The notes under the pieces are model-generated. The model made no database searches, was not told where the DNA came from, and saw nothing but the letters and a program-made list of their open reading frames with translations. Below, piece by piece: positions 7,351 to 14,502 of a stretch of DNA of 64,000 nt. This stretch comes from Allocoprobacillus sp002160865 (GTDB lineage Bacteria; Bacillota_I; Bacilli_A; Erysipelotrichales; Coprobacillaceae). A program made the translations under genes and the position numbers. Positions within the stretch are counted from its first letter, which is position 1, and the number at the start of each line of letters is the position of its first letter. Where the stretch lies: NCBI RefSeq assembly GCF_042850985.1, contig NZ_AP031415.1, positions 1,674,001 through 1,738,000 of the forward strand. The letters run 5' to 3'.

Positions 7351-7385
7351 ACTCTCACCCACTCTCTTTTATTATACACTTATAT

Positions 7386-7402
7386 TTGTGCAAATTGCAC
7401 AA
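7386..7402. promoter_or_regulatory. Perfect palindrome between the PucR gene and the cysteine peptide gene
   Basis: TTGTGCAA-A-TTGCACAA, 8-bp arms around a single base, at the -35 region of the PucR gene, whose -10 (TATAAT on the minus strand) is at 7371-7376. It is a strong candidate operator for the regulator. Confidence 0.65.
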
Positions 7403-7456
7403 AAATCAACAGATATATTTATATTCTCAGCTCCTTTTCTTTTATCAAAAAAGACA

Positions 7457-7462
7457 TATAAT
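7457..7462 (+). promoter_or_regulatory. -10 box of the 41-aa peptide gene
   Basis: TATAAT on the plus strand, 43 bp before the start codon. The -35 position (about 7434-7439) has no consensus, which would fit an activator-dependent promoter. Confidence 0.45.
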
Positions 7463-7505
7463 ATAAGTGTCAATAAAAATTCATCATCATAGAGGAGGTA
7501 AAATT

Positions 7506-7631
7506 ATGAACGTTTCTTTTGATTATTTCTCATTAGTCCAACAACCTAAAACTTGCCCTTCTTGGGTGAAATGTGAGAATTATTTTAATTGTGCGAGTTT
7601 TTCAAAATTCTTCTCTTTATTCTACAAATAA
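7506..7631 (+). CDS. 41-aa peptide with three evenly spaced cysteines
   Basis: Starts MNVSFDYFSLVQQPKTCPSW; cysteines are at residues 17, 23 and 29 (C-x5-C-x5-C). The last 15 residues are aromatic and rich in Phe, Ser and Lys. GAGGAGG, 7-8 nt before the ATG, is an excellent ribosome-binding site, and a -10 TATAAT and a strong terminator bracket the ORF, so I regard it as a real gene. No family recognised and no signal peptide seen. The cysteines could bind a metal or form disulfides. Its position opposite a PucR regulator suggests that it is the regulated target. Confidence 0.6.
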   Translation: MNVSFDYFSLVQQPKTCPSWVKCENYFNCASFSKFFSLFYK

Positions 7632-7635
7632 TAGA

Positions 7636-7663
7636 AATAACGTGGCTAAGCCACGTTATTTTA
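7636..7663. terminator. Bidirectional terminator
   Basis: Perfect 11-bp stem AATAACGTGGC/GCCACGTTATT with a 3-nt loop. The plus side has TTTTAG. It serves the peptide gene and overlaps the stop of the convergent membrane-protein gene. Confidence 0.85.
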
Positions 7664-8351
7664 GTATAGATTGTAATTTTTGATAATGCTTAAATGTCTG
7701 TTTTTCTGTCTGATCACTTATAACATACCATCCCTCTTTCGTTTCTATCAAAACATAAGCGGGACTATTTGTATAGCTATACAGACGATAAATTCCTAGT
7801 TCATCATTTTCATATCTTCCTGCCTCAATTTTTGCATTATTTACACCATTCTTCTTTCTTCCAACATCAAAATCTTCACGATATTCTATTTGAACAATAT
7901 CCTCATAATTTATTTGTGAATCAGAAACAAGTGAACCAGATAAGTGTAGTGAAGTGCTTTGATATTCAATTTGAATATTTCCTGTAAACATCACAAAACA
8001 TATCAATCCACTTATCAATAAAACAGCTATCATACTTCCTATCAGTGAACGATTTAATTTTTTAACTGGAACAATAGTGGCAAATTGACTTCCTATCAAA
8101 ATAATAGCGATTCCTATAAGAAATGAACCAACCATCAAATAAAGTCCAAGAGAGTCAAAAATCATCAATGAACCTATTCCTAAGGTTACTATAAGTAAAC
8201 CAACACCGACAATACGACATAGCTTTTTTTCATTATATTGTGCCTTTTCTTTTGCACTGGCTGTATTATATCCAGCAATTAAAAAACTACCTTTCCCCAT
8301 CAGCAACAAAAGCGATACTATCAAAAATATAATAAATAAAATGATACCCAT
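7656..8351 (-). CDS. DUF3784-type membrane protein with C-terminal PH-like domain
   Basis: 231 residues. Four hydrophobic helices lie at about residues 1-22, 45-65, 68-90 and 100-123, in a DUF3784-like arrangement with KGSFLIAGYNTAS after the first helix. A soluble C-terminal half (about 125-231, VQIEYREDFDVGRKK, VLIETKEGWYVI) looks like a bacterial PH-type beta domain. The start follows TAGGAGG. Last gene of the padR operon; probably a membrane-stress or envelope protein of unknown role. Confidence 0.7.
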   Translation of the reverse strand: MGIILFIIFLIVSLLLLMGKGSFLIAGYNTASAKEKAQYNEKKLCRIVGVGLLIVTLGIGSLMIFDSLGLYLMVGSFLIGIAIILIGSQFATIVPVKKLNRSLIGSMIAVLLISGLICFVMFTGNIQIEYQSTSLHLSGSLVSDSQINYEDIVQIEYREDFDVGRKKNGVNNAKIEAGRYENDELGIYRLYSYTNSPAYVLIETKEGWYVISDQTEKQTFKHYQKLQSILK

Positions 8352-8362
8352 AAAATTTCCTC

Positions 8363-8671
8363 CTAAAAGATACCATGATTATATTTCATCTGAGCATAGA
8401 TCATCATAACAATCCCGACAACAAGTCCAATGACCACACCTATTTTACCTAATATAAATAAATGAAATAAACGAGCCAAAAGATTCATCAAACAACCTAG
8501 ACCAATTATTAACATACCTGTCCCCATTGTTCTAGCATAATCCTTAAGATTTCCTTCTTGAATACGTCTAAGATGATAGCTATGAATAGAAGATACATTC
8601 CCCTCAAAATGTGCCTTTGCTATCACAAAACATGCTATTGCTAGGATTAAAGATGTTATATTTTCTTTCAT
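8363..8671 (-). CDS. DUF3784-like small membrane protein
   Basis: 102 residues with three predicted membrane helices (about 5-20, 48-68, 72-95). The first helix is followed by AKAHFEGNVSSIHSYHLRRI, reminiscent of the first half of the neighbouring DUF3784 protein, so the two may be paralogous. The gene overlaps the HAAS-domain gene by 4 nt (ATGA). No biochemical function is known. Confidence 0.7.
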   Translation of the reverse strand: MKENITSLILAIACFVIAKAHFEGNVSSIHSYHLRRIQEGNLKDYARTMGTGMLIIGLGCLMNLLARLFHLFILGKIGVVIGLVVGIVMMIYAQMKYNHGIF

Positions 8672-9309
8672 TTCATGTATAATCCTGCTAACTGATAATT
8701 TTGATCAAGTGTAATCGTATAAGTCACACTTCTTTTTTGATATAATGCCACAATTTCACCAATGACACAAATATAACCATTTTGATTGACTTCAACATAT
8801 CTTTCGCTTGTAATACGCTGAAAATCACCTAATTCACCTAATGATTCTAAAGCTTCACTTAACGAATGTTCTGTTAAAGTTTGTGCCATTGTTTCATCGC
8901 AACGTTCAATCAAACTTTGTTCATCTAAAGGTGAAACATCTAAAATGACTTCTGCCATGATTTGAGCCACTTGTTCTTGTTGAAAATAGGAAGAATCTTG
9001 AAGATCAGTATACTCTGGAATCATAGAACGTATAAATAGAAAAACAGCTAAGCCCACACCAACAAGAATGCCTATGATAATGATAATCATTTTTTTATGT
9101 GAACGAGGTGGTTGCACACCCATATTTTCATTAAATTCTCGTGCTACTTCTTCTGGTGCCCCCATTCTTTGTATAATATCTTCTAAAGATTCTCCCTGTT
9201 TCAACGCCATTTCGATATCGTTTTCTAAATCCAGCTGAATCTTTCTTTTCTGTTGTCGAGAACATCCCAATAATTTTACGACTTTTTTAATATATTGTTT
9301 TTTATTCAT
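8668..9309 (-). CDS. HAAS-domain (DUF1700-like) membrane protein with DUF3887-like ectodomain
   Basis: 213 residues. Residues about 1-65 form the cytosolic HAAS helical domain usually encoded next to PadR regulators (QYIKKVVKLLGCSRQQKRKI, ALKQGESLEDIIQRMGAPEE). One membrane helix follows at about 75-95. The outer part (about 100-213) resembles a DUF3887 domain. The ATG at 9309 is preferred over 9318 because GGAGATGAGG is then suitably spaced. It overlaps padR by 8 nt. Confidence 0.78.
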   Translation of the reverse strand: MNKKQYIKKVVKLLGCSRQQKRKIQLDLENDIEMALKQGESLEDIIQRMGAPEEVAREFNENMGVQPPRSHKKMIIIIIGILVGVGLAVFLFIRSMIPEYTDLQDSSYFQQEQVAQIMAEVILDVSPLDEQSLIERCDETMAQTLTEHSLSEALESLGELGDFQRITSERYVEVNQNGYICVIGEIVALYQKRSVTYTITLDQNYQLAGLYMK

Positions 9310-9649
9310 GATCCTCATCTCCTAATATTTCATCAACTGCTTTGACATATCTTTTCCATAATAATTTAAGAGCCTTTAATTGTTCTTTTCCTTTTTCAGT
9401 TAAGCAATAATATTTTCGAGATGATTCTTTATTTTGAGGCACACTCCATTGACTTTCTACAAGTCCATCATCTTCTAAACGATATAATATAGGATAAAGT
9501 GTTCCTTCTTTCATCTCAAACATGCCCTGACTCTTTTCTTTCATACATAAAATCATTTGATAACCATACATTTTTTCTTTTAAAAGAAGTTGTAAAACTA
9601 ATATTTCTAAAATTCCTTTCTTTAATTGTCGTTCATATCTTTCATTCAT
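9302..9649 (-). CDS. PadR-family transcriptional regulator
   Basis: 115 residues. The winged helix shows the PadR signatures KKGILEILVLQLLLKEKMYGY, EMKEGTLYPILYRLEDDGLVES and SRKYYCLTEKGKEQL, followed by a dimerisation helix. PadR proteins of this class repress their own operon and respond to lipophilic or cell-envelope stress signals. First gene of a four-gene operon with HAAS and DUF3784 proteins. A palindrome overlaps the region just after the promoter -10. Confidence 0.93.
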   Translation of the reverse strand: MNERYERQLKKGILEILVLQLLLKEKMYGYQMILCMKEKSQGMFEMKEGTLYPILYRLEDDGLVESQWSVPQNKESSRKYYCLTEKGKEQLKALKLLWKRYVKAVDEILGDEDHE

Positions 9650-9665
9650 TGAATCACTTCTTTTC

Positions 9666-9714
9666 TATTTAGTATTACTAAATATATTGTAATACTTAAA
9701 TATATTATTTTCAA
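9666..9714 (-). promoter_or_regulatory. padR promoter and operator
   Basis: Minus-strand -35 TTGAAA (9709-9714), 17-bp spacer and -10 TACAAT (9686-9691). Immediately downstream is a near-perfect palindrome TATTTAGTA-T-TACTAAATA (9666-9684), with a similar half-site AATACTTAAATA covering the -10 side. This layout fits autorepression by PadR. Confidence 0.7.
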
Positions 9715-9723
9715 TCAAAAGCA

Positions 9724-9753
9724 TAAAAAAAGATAAGTTTTAATAACCTATCT
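9724..9753 (-). terminator. Terminator after the metallophosphoesterase gene
   Basis: Minus-strand stem AGATAGGTT/AACTTATCT followed by a run of seven Ts. Confidence 0.75.
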
Positions 9754-9760
9754 CTTTCTA

Positions 9761-10846
9761 TCAATGATGACTTTGTATATGAATCATCACATATTCTGAT
9801 TGAGAACCTGTTCTTAAAGGATAACCCCATCCTGCAATACCTGAGGAAACAATGACTTGCATAGAAGACAGTTGGCGATAACCATAATTCATTTCACCAA
9901 AGCCCAGCCATTGACTTAAAATACCTACAGGAAAAATCTGTCCACCATGTGTATGTCCGGAAACTTGCAAATCAATCCCTAGCTGATTATTTTTTTCTAA
10001 GTCTACTGGCTGATGATCCATCAACAATAAAAACTTATCATGAGATATATCTTCGATTATTGTTTCTAAAGGAAGTCTTTGATGACTACGATCATCACGT
10101 CCAATCAAGACAATATCATCATGAATAGATACCACTTCATCACATAAAATATGAATATGACAATCTTCTATTGTCTGTTTCAACATTTCTGGTGTAAAAG
10201 CAGGTTTTTCAACATATAAAGCTTGATCATGATTACCATATACATAATAAATACCATATTGACTTTCAATCGTTGATAATGTTTCAAATGTTTGTTTCAT
10301 TTCCTGATATGATGTTCTTTCATCAACAATATCTCCACCCAACAATACCAGATCCGGTTTTTCTTTAGATATATCTTGACAATACTTCTGGAGCTTTTTT
10401 TGATTCATGGTCGTAGGAAAATGTAAATCGCTTATAAAAGCGATTGTATAATCTTTTGATAATGATTTCGATGTTGTAACTGTATAATGAACAGTTTGTA
10501 CATCTTGCAGATGATAATAAGCATATCCTAAAAGAATTGCTAAACAAAGTAAAGGAATCACTCCTAAATGATAAATCTTATTTAACAATATATTATGAAC
10601 TTTTCTTTGATGTAAAATCCACATCACAAGATCACAGATTAATGCAAAAGCAAACAAATGATAAACAACAACAGCCCAAAAACGAAAAAGATTATATGCT
10701 GGTAAAACAAAAAGCAAAGCAAAAATCCAGCTGAAAAGACGTATAAATATGTTTGGATGGGGATAAAAGCATAGAATGATTCTTCGAAAATAAAATTGAA
10801 AATACAAAATAGGTGGAATAAGAATGAAAAAGAATAAAATAGACAT
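9761..10846 (-). CDS. Membrane-anchored metallophosphoesterase (YkuE/YaeI-like)
   Basis: 361 residues. Residues 1-120 hold four hydrophobic helices. The calcineurin-like domain follows with all metal motifs: AFISDLHF (D, H), LLGGDIVDE, VYGNHD, and C-terminal SGHTHGGQIFP. Members of this branch hydrolyse phosphodiester bonds, some acting on lipid A or UDP-diacylglucosamine-type substrates; the substrate here is unknown. AAGGAGT precedes the ATG. It is monocistronic between two terminators. Confidence 0.88.
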   Translation of the reverse strand: MSILFFFILIPPILYFQFYFRRIILCFYPHPNIFIRLFSWIFALLFVLPAYNLFRFWAVVVYHLFAFALICDLVMWILHQRKVHNILLNKIYHLGVIPLLCLAILLGYAYYHLQDVQTVHYTVTTSKSLSKDYTIAFISDLHFPTTMNQKKLQKYCQDISKEKPDLVLLGGDIVDERTSYQEMKQTFETLSTIESQYGIYYVYGNHDQALYVEKPAFTPEMLKQTIEDCHIHILCDEVVSIHDDIVLIGRDDRSHQRLPLETIIEDISHDKFLLLMDHQPVDLEKNNQLGIDLQVSGHTHGGQIFPVGILSQWLGFGEMNYGYRQLSSMQVIVSSGIAGWGYPLRTGSQSEYVMIHIQSHH

Positions 10847-10867
10847 TGATTGACTCCTTTCATTGAA

Positions 10868-10903
10868 TATGGAAAATAACCTACATAGCGTAGGTTATTT
10901 TAA
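10868..10903 (-). terminator. Terminator after the HEAT/methyltransferase gene
   Basis: Stem AAATAACCTAC/GTAGGTTATTT (10874-10884 with 10890-10900), AT tail on both sides; it overlaps the stop codon of the upstream gene. Confidence 0.7.
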
Positions 10904-12343
10904 CTGCATAATAAAGAAATAAAACATATTTTTCCCACGAGGAATTTCATAATGTTCAACAAGTGTGAGATATCCTTCCTGTAATCTTAAATTTTTACGT
11001 ACCAGTGAGATTTCACTCGTATATAGAAAAACATAGCCTTTTGGTTTGACAAGACAATGAATACGAGCAAAGAAACGGTCATAGAGTTCATGCAATAATT
11101 GAGGATCATTCATTTGAGGTAAAGTTGGCATATCTGTAATGATTTCATCAAACATTTCATTGTTTACAAAACGCAGGGCATCTTTATGCACAAAATAAAT
11201 GTTTTGTCCTGCTGCTTTACTATTCTTTCTTGCTGCTTCAATTCCTTTACCAAAAACATCTATTCCCATCGCAAATTTTGAAGGTACAACATAATTTTTT
11301 TCAATCAACAAAGTTCCACAACCAACAAAAGGATCAAGCACCTTTCCTTGTTCTTTCATATAAGGTTTTGCAAGTTGTACAAGTGTTGCAGCAATATAAG
11401 GCTGCATTGAATTAGAAATAATTTCACGACGATATTCAAAACGAGAACTTTTTAAATGCGTTAATCTCAAATAAGCATTAACCTTATCTTTTTTCATTTC
11501 TTTAAGCACAATTTCAATATCATAACCATCAGTTGTATTCAACAGACGATCTGGATAGAGTTCAAAGATCTTTTGTGAAACTTTTTTAATTAAAGCAGGA
11601 TGTTTTTCTCTTGTTTCATCCGCAACTCTAAAATAAAACAATGAATGATCATCATAAAGTTTATCTAAAATCGTTTCTAAATGACATCTTTGAAAACCAG
11701 CCATAATACTATCCAAATCAATATTTAACCCTGTAGCTCCAGCTAAGGGAATCAACATATCATGATAAGTTCTAATATTTAAAAGATCGTATAAAGAATC
11801 TGTACGTACCAGAACTCCTTGTGTCACTGGTTTATATTTTAAATGCAAAACAGATTCAAATAAAACAAACTGATAATAAGGTAAAGATGTTAAAACAACA
11901 TCAACTGGTTCGTGTTTTAATTTAATGATTTTACGTTTATGTACCTGATTTTTTAAAATCAGGGGATTCAATATCTTTAATTGTGCCTGAATATGTTTTG
12001 TCATTTCAGAAGCATGAATCAATTGATTTTGAATATCTTTCAATCTTTGAATATAGGCACGACAATCTTGCTGGGCAATTCCAGTCAAATAGGCTTCTTT
12101 GACATATTCTGTTTGTTCTTGATCATAGGCATCTAATAATATATTGACAGTATTGGCATATTTTCCAAGTAATATGGCACTGTTTTTACGCACTTTAGGA
12201 TCTTCATGAGATAAAAATTCAATTAATTTCTGTTTGAATTGTTGATCTTTTTGAAGTAAAGAATCACATTGAGATGATGCTTTTAAACGAATCAGTGATT
12301 CTCTTATACTTTCATTTCTTTTTATACTATTAATTAAATCCAT
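10895..12343 (-). CDS. HEAT-repeat plus UPF0020/Trm11-like methyltransferase
   Basis: 482 residues. Residues 1-110 look like HEAT-type helical repeats (EFLSHEDPKVRKNSAILLGK, EAYLTGIAQQDCRAYIQRL). The C-terminal half is a Rossmann methyltransferase of the Trm11/RlmL class: VDPFVGCGTLLIE (about 340-352) is the SAM loop, followed by GIDVFGKGIEAARKN. The catalytic position, normally (D/N)PPY, reads TDMPTLP, so target or activity may differ. Likely acts on RNA, but the substrate cannot be assigned. Start ATG at 12343; the upstream site is weak. Confidence 0.72.
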   Translation of the reverse strand: MDLINSIKRNESIRESLIRLKASSQCDSLLQKDQQFKQKLIEFLSHEDPKVRKNSAILLGKYANTVNILLDAYDQEQTEYVKEAYLTGIAQQDCRAYIQRLKDIQNQLIHASEMTKHIQAQLKILNPLILKNQVHKRKIIKLKHEPVDVVLTSLPYYQFVLFESVLHLKYKPVTQGVLVRTDSLYDLLNIRTYHDMLIPLAGATGLNIDLDSIMAGFQRCHLETILDKLYDDHSLFYFRVADETREKHPALIKKVSQKIFELYPDRLLNTTDGYDIEIVLKEMKKDKVNAYLRLTHLKSSRFEYRREIISNSMQPYIAATLVQLAKPYMKEQGKVLDPFVGCGTLLIEKNYVVPSKFAMGIDVFGKGIEAARKNSKAAGQNIYFVHKDALRFVNNEMFDEIITDMPTLPQMNDPQLLHELYDRFFARIHCLVKPKGYVFLYTSEISLVRKNLRLQEGYLTLVEHYEIPRGKNMFYFFIMQLK

Positions 12344-12385
12344 ACGACAACCCTCTCAACTAACTGTGCAATATTATACCATATT

Positions 12386-13252
12386 TCAACAATTTATCCA
12401 ACTGATTTTAGGTAGTGTCACATAAAAAGATAGAATCCTGAACATTTGTGCATACATATCTTGACTTTGTTTCATTTGCTGATAAAAAAATGCAACCTTT
12501 TTTTCATCAAGTAAACCTTGTAGTAAACATTCAAAAAAATAAGAAGGATATAACATTCTGGCATATAAATAAATGATTTCATAAACATCAAAGTAATGTG
12601 TTTCTAATATATTTTGTAATTGAACATATGTGATTATTTGACTTGATACTAGACATGAAAGATGCCTCATACGTGTTGAAAAAATATAACAGCAGGGATT
12701 AAGAAGTTCATAAACATATTCAAAAAAAGGCTGTGTCAAAGATAAAGACACAGGCAAAGAAGCCTGTTTATCAATCTGTAAGATATAATTTAATATATTA
12801 ATACTGTTTTCTCCAAGACCACAATAATAATAAATGAGTGAAATAATATCTTGGTCATGTTTAAAGCTGTAAGCATAGTCTTTGACTTTTTCTCTAGCCT
12901 GATCAATCTTACAAATCCACTGTTCTTTAATCTGTTGAACTTTTAATTTAGGAAATCGGTAGATCATCATTGTCTGATGAATATATTGTTTTAATGAGAA
13001 ATGATCTTTTTGATAAAGAAGCAACACATAACCCTGTGTAAATAATTCCTGATAAATATTTCTAACAATTTCATAACCTTTCATACCACATTGATGCATC
13101 AAATAACGATAATAATGATATCGATTTAAAAAGTCTTGGGGTTCTTGAACCAATGATAAATAATAAAGCTGTCCTCCAACATAGAAATAACCTGTTGAAT
13201 CTAAAGAACAATCGATATGATAATACATTTTTAATAATTCTTGCACTTGCAT
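12386..13252 (-). CDS. Uncharacterised protein, possibly YutH-like spore-coat kinase fold
   Basis: 288 residues rich in Tyr, His, Gln and Leu, without signal peptide or membrane helices. No motif is certain. YFYVGGQLYYLSLV followed by GYVLLLYQKDHFSLKQYI vaguely resembles the N-lobe of aminoglycoside-phosphotransferase-like spore proteins (YutH/CotS). The gene sits 8 bp downstream of a YunB-like sporulation gene, which gives the YutH idea some weight. No catalytic HxD/DFG-like residues could be confirmed. Treat as hypothetical. Confidence 0.4.
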   Translation of the reverse strand: MQVQELLKMYYHIDCSLDSTGYFYVGGQLYYLSLVQEPQDFLNRYHYYRYLMHQCGMKGYEIVRNIYQELFTQGYVLLLYQKDHFSLKQYIHQTMMIYRFPKLKVQQIKEQWICKIDQAREKVKDYAYSFKHDQDIISLIYYYCGLGENSINILNYILQIDKQASLPVSLSLTQPFFEYVYELLNPCCYIFSTRMRHLSCLVSSQIITYVQLQNILETHYFDVYEIIYLYARMLYPSYFFECLLQGLLDEKKVAFFYQQMKQSQDMYAQMFRILSFYVTLPKISWINC

Positions 13253-13260
13253 TCTTCTTT

Positions 13261-13914
13261 CTATGAGGAATAAACTAAAGGAACTTGTCCTTGAAAAATT
13301 TCTAACAAAATAGGAATAGAAATGACTTGAGTATGATATTGTTCAAAAAAAGGATAAATCATGGCTATATTCATTTTAATATCAATGGAGAGTTCAATCA
13401 TGACATGATTGACACCATAATTTTCAATTTTTTTTGAAATGCTGCTACCGACACTGGACAGGTGCTTATAAGTCAATGGGATGGATGGCAGCATCAAAAA
13501 GGAAGGAAGATGAAAAAGGGTATTCAAAGAAAGTGAAGCAATGATACCTGTCTGACTGACTTCTTCCATGCGTCTTTGGTAATAACTTTCATCTTGAGCC
13601 TGATATGTGCCATTTTCTATTTGTGAATATATATTTTCTATATCCAAAACAATTCTATTGGCTAATTGATTGACTTTAACCACATCAAAATCAAGCAATG
13701 CAATTTCATTTTCTTCATTTCTTTCAATAATAACCAGTTCATCATATTGTTTTTGATCTGTAAAATAACTGTGTGAAATCACCAACTGATTAAAGCGTTC
13801 TATTTCCATCTGACCATATTCTTTAATAAAAGGAATCAATTGTACATAAACAATTCCCAGCCCAGTCATCAACAATAAACATAAAACCACAACAGTAATG
13901 ATCCACTTTTTCAT
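13261..13914 (-). CDS. YunB-like sporulation protein
   Basis: 217 residues with one N-terminal membrane helix (about 5-24) and an extracytoplasmic domain. The C-terminal pattern IPLTYKHLSSVGSSI, ENYGVNHVMIELSIDIKMNI and IPILLEIFQGQVPLVY matches the YunB family (SpoIIR-like layout), made in the mother cell during B. subtilis sporulation. The stop codon is followed closely by the YutH-like gene. It implies that the organism, or its recent ancestor, forms endospores. Molecular function is unknown in the family. Confidence 0.75.
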   Translation of the reverse strand: MKKWIITVVVLCLLLMTGLGIVYVQLIPFIKEYGQMEIERFNQLVISHSYFTDQKQYDELVIIERNEENEIALLDFDVVKVNQLANRIVLDIENIYSQIENGTYQAQDESYYQRRMEEVSQTGIIASLSLNTLFHLPSFLMLPSIPLTYKHLSSVGSSISKKIENYGVNHVMIELSIDIKMNIAMIYPFFEQYHTQVISIPILLEIFQGQVPLVYSS

Positions 13915-13965
13915 TCTCTTTCACCAAAATATTATATGTTTCTCATATCAAAAAATGTCATATTA

Positions 13966-14502
13966 CTATGACATTTCATGAATAATCTCATCTAAAGGAT
14001 AATCGTATACATCATAATCAATATGATCAACATATTGAAAAGAAAAAGCTAAACCCATCTTATAACCATGAAAATTTCTTTGAAAATAACGATCATAATA
14101 ACCTTTTCCATAGCCAACACGATAGTTGTTTTGATCATAAGCCAACAAAGGAACAAGCATACAATCAATGTCCCCAGGCTCTATGAAATGTGATGTTACA
14201 GGTTCAAGGACATGAAAACATCCTGAATGAAGTTCATCAAGCGAATGAATTTCATAAAAATTCATTTGTGACCCTTCTACTTTAGGAACACATACACGCT
14301 TATGTAATAACAAGGTCTGAATAATCGCTAAGGTATCTACTTCACGAGGTAAAGATACATAACAACCTATGATTTTGGCTTTTTGAACACGAGGATGAGT
14401 TAATACCTTAGAAAGTATTTGTTGATTATATAAAGAAAACGTCTGTGATGTCAGTGCCAGACGTTTTTCTTTCATAATCTTACGTAACAGTTGTTTATCC
14501 AA
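13966..14502 (-). CDS. 5-formyltetrahydrofolate cyclo-ligase, TTG start
   Basis: Converts 5-formyl-THF to 5,10-methenyl-THF using ATP. The 178-residue product shows the family ATP/folate motifs GCYVSLPREVDT and VPLLAYDQNNYRVGYGKGYYDRYF (about 120-143). I chose the TTG at 14502 (reading MDKQLLRKIMKEKR) because it gives the normal family N-terminus and has GGGAGA 9-10 nt upstream inside sufB. The first ATG (14475) would clip the first helix. It overlaps sufB by 8 nt, so it is the translationally coupled tail gene of the suf operon. Confidence 0.88.
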   Translation of the reverse strand: MDKQLLRKIMKEKRLALTSQTFSLYNQQILSKVLTHPRVQKAKIIGCYVSLPREVDTLAIIQTLLLHKRVCVPKVEGSQMNFYEIHSLDELHSGCFHVLEPVTSHFIEPGDIDCMLVPLLAYDQNNYRVGYGKGYYDRYFQRNFHGYKMGLAFSFQYVDHIDYDVYDYPLDEIIHEMS

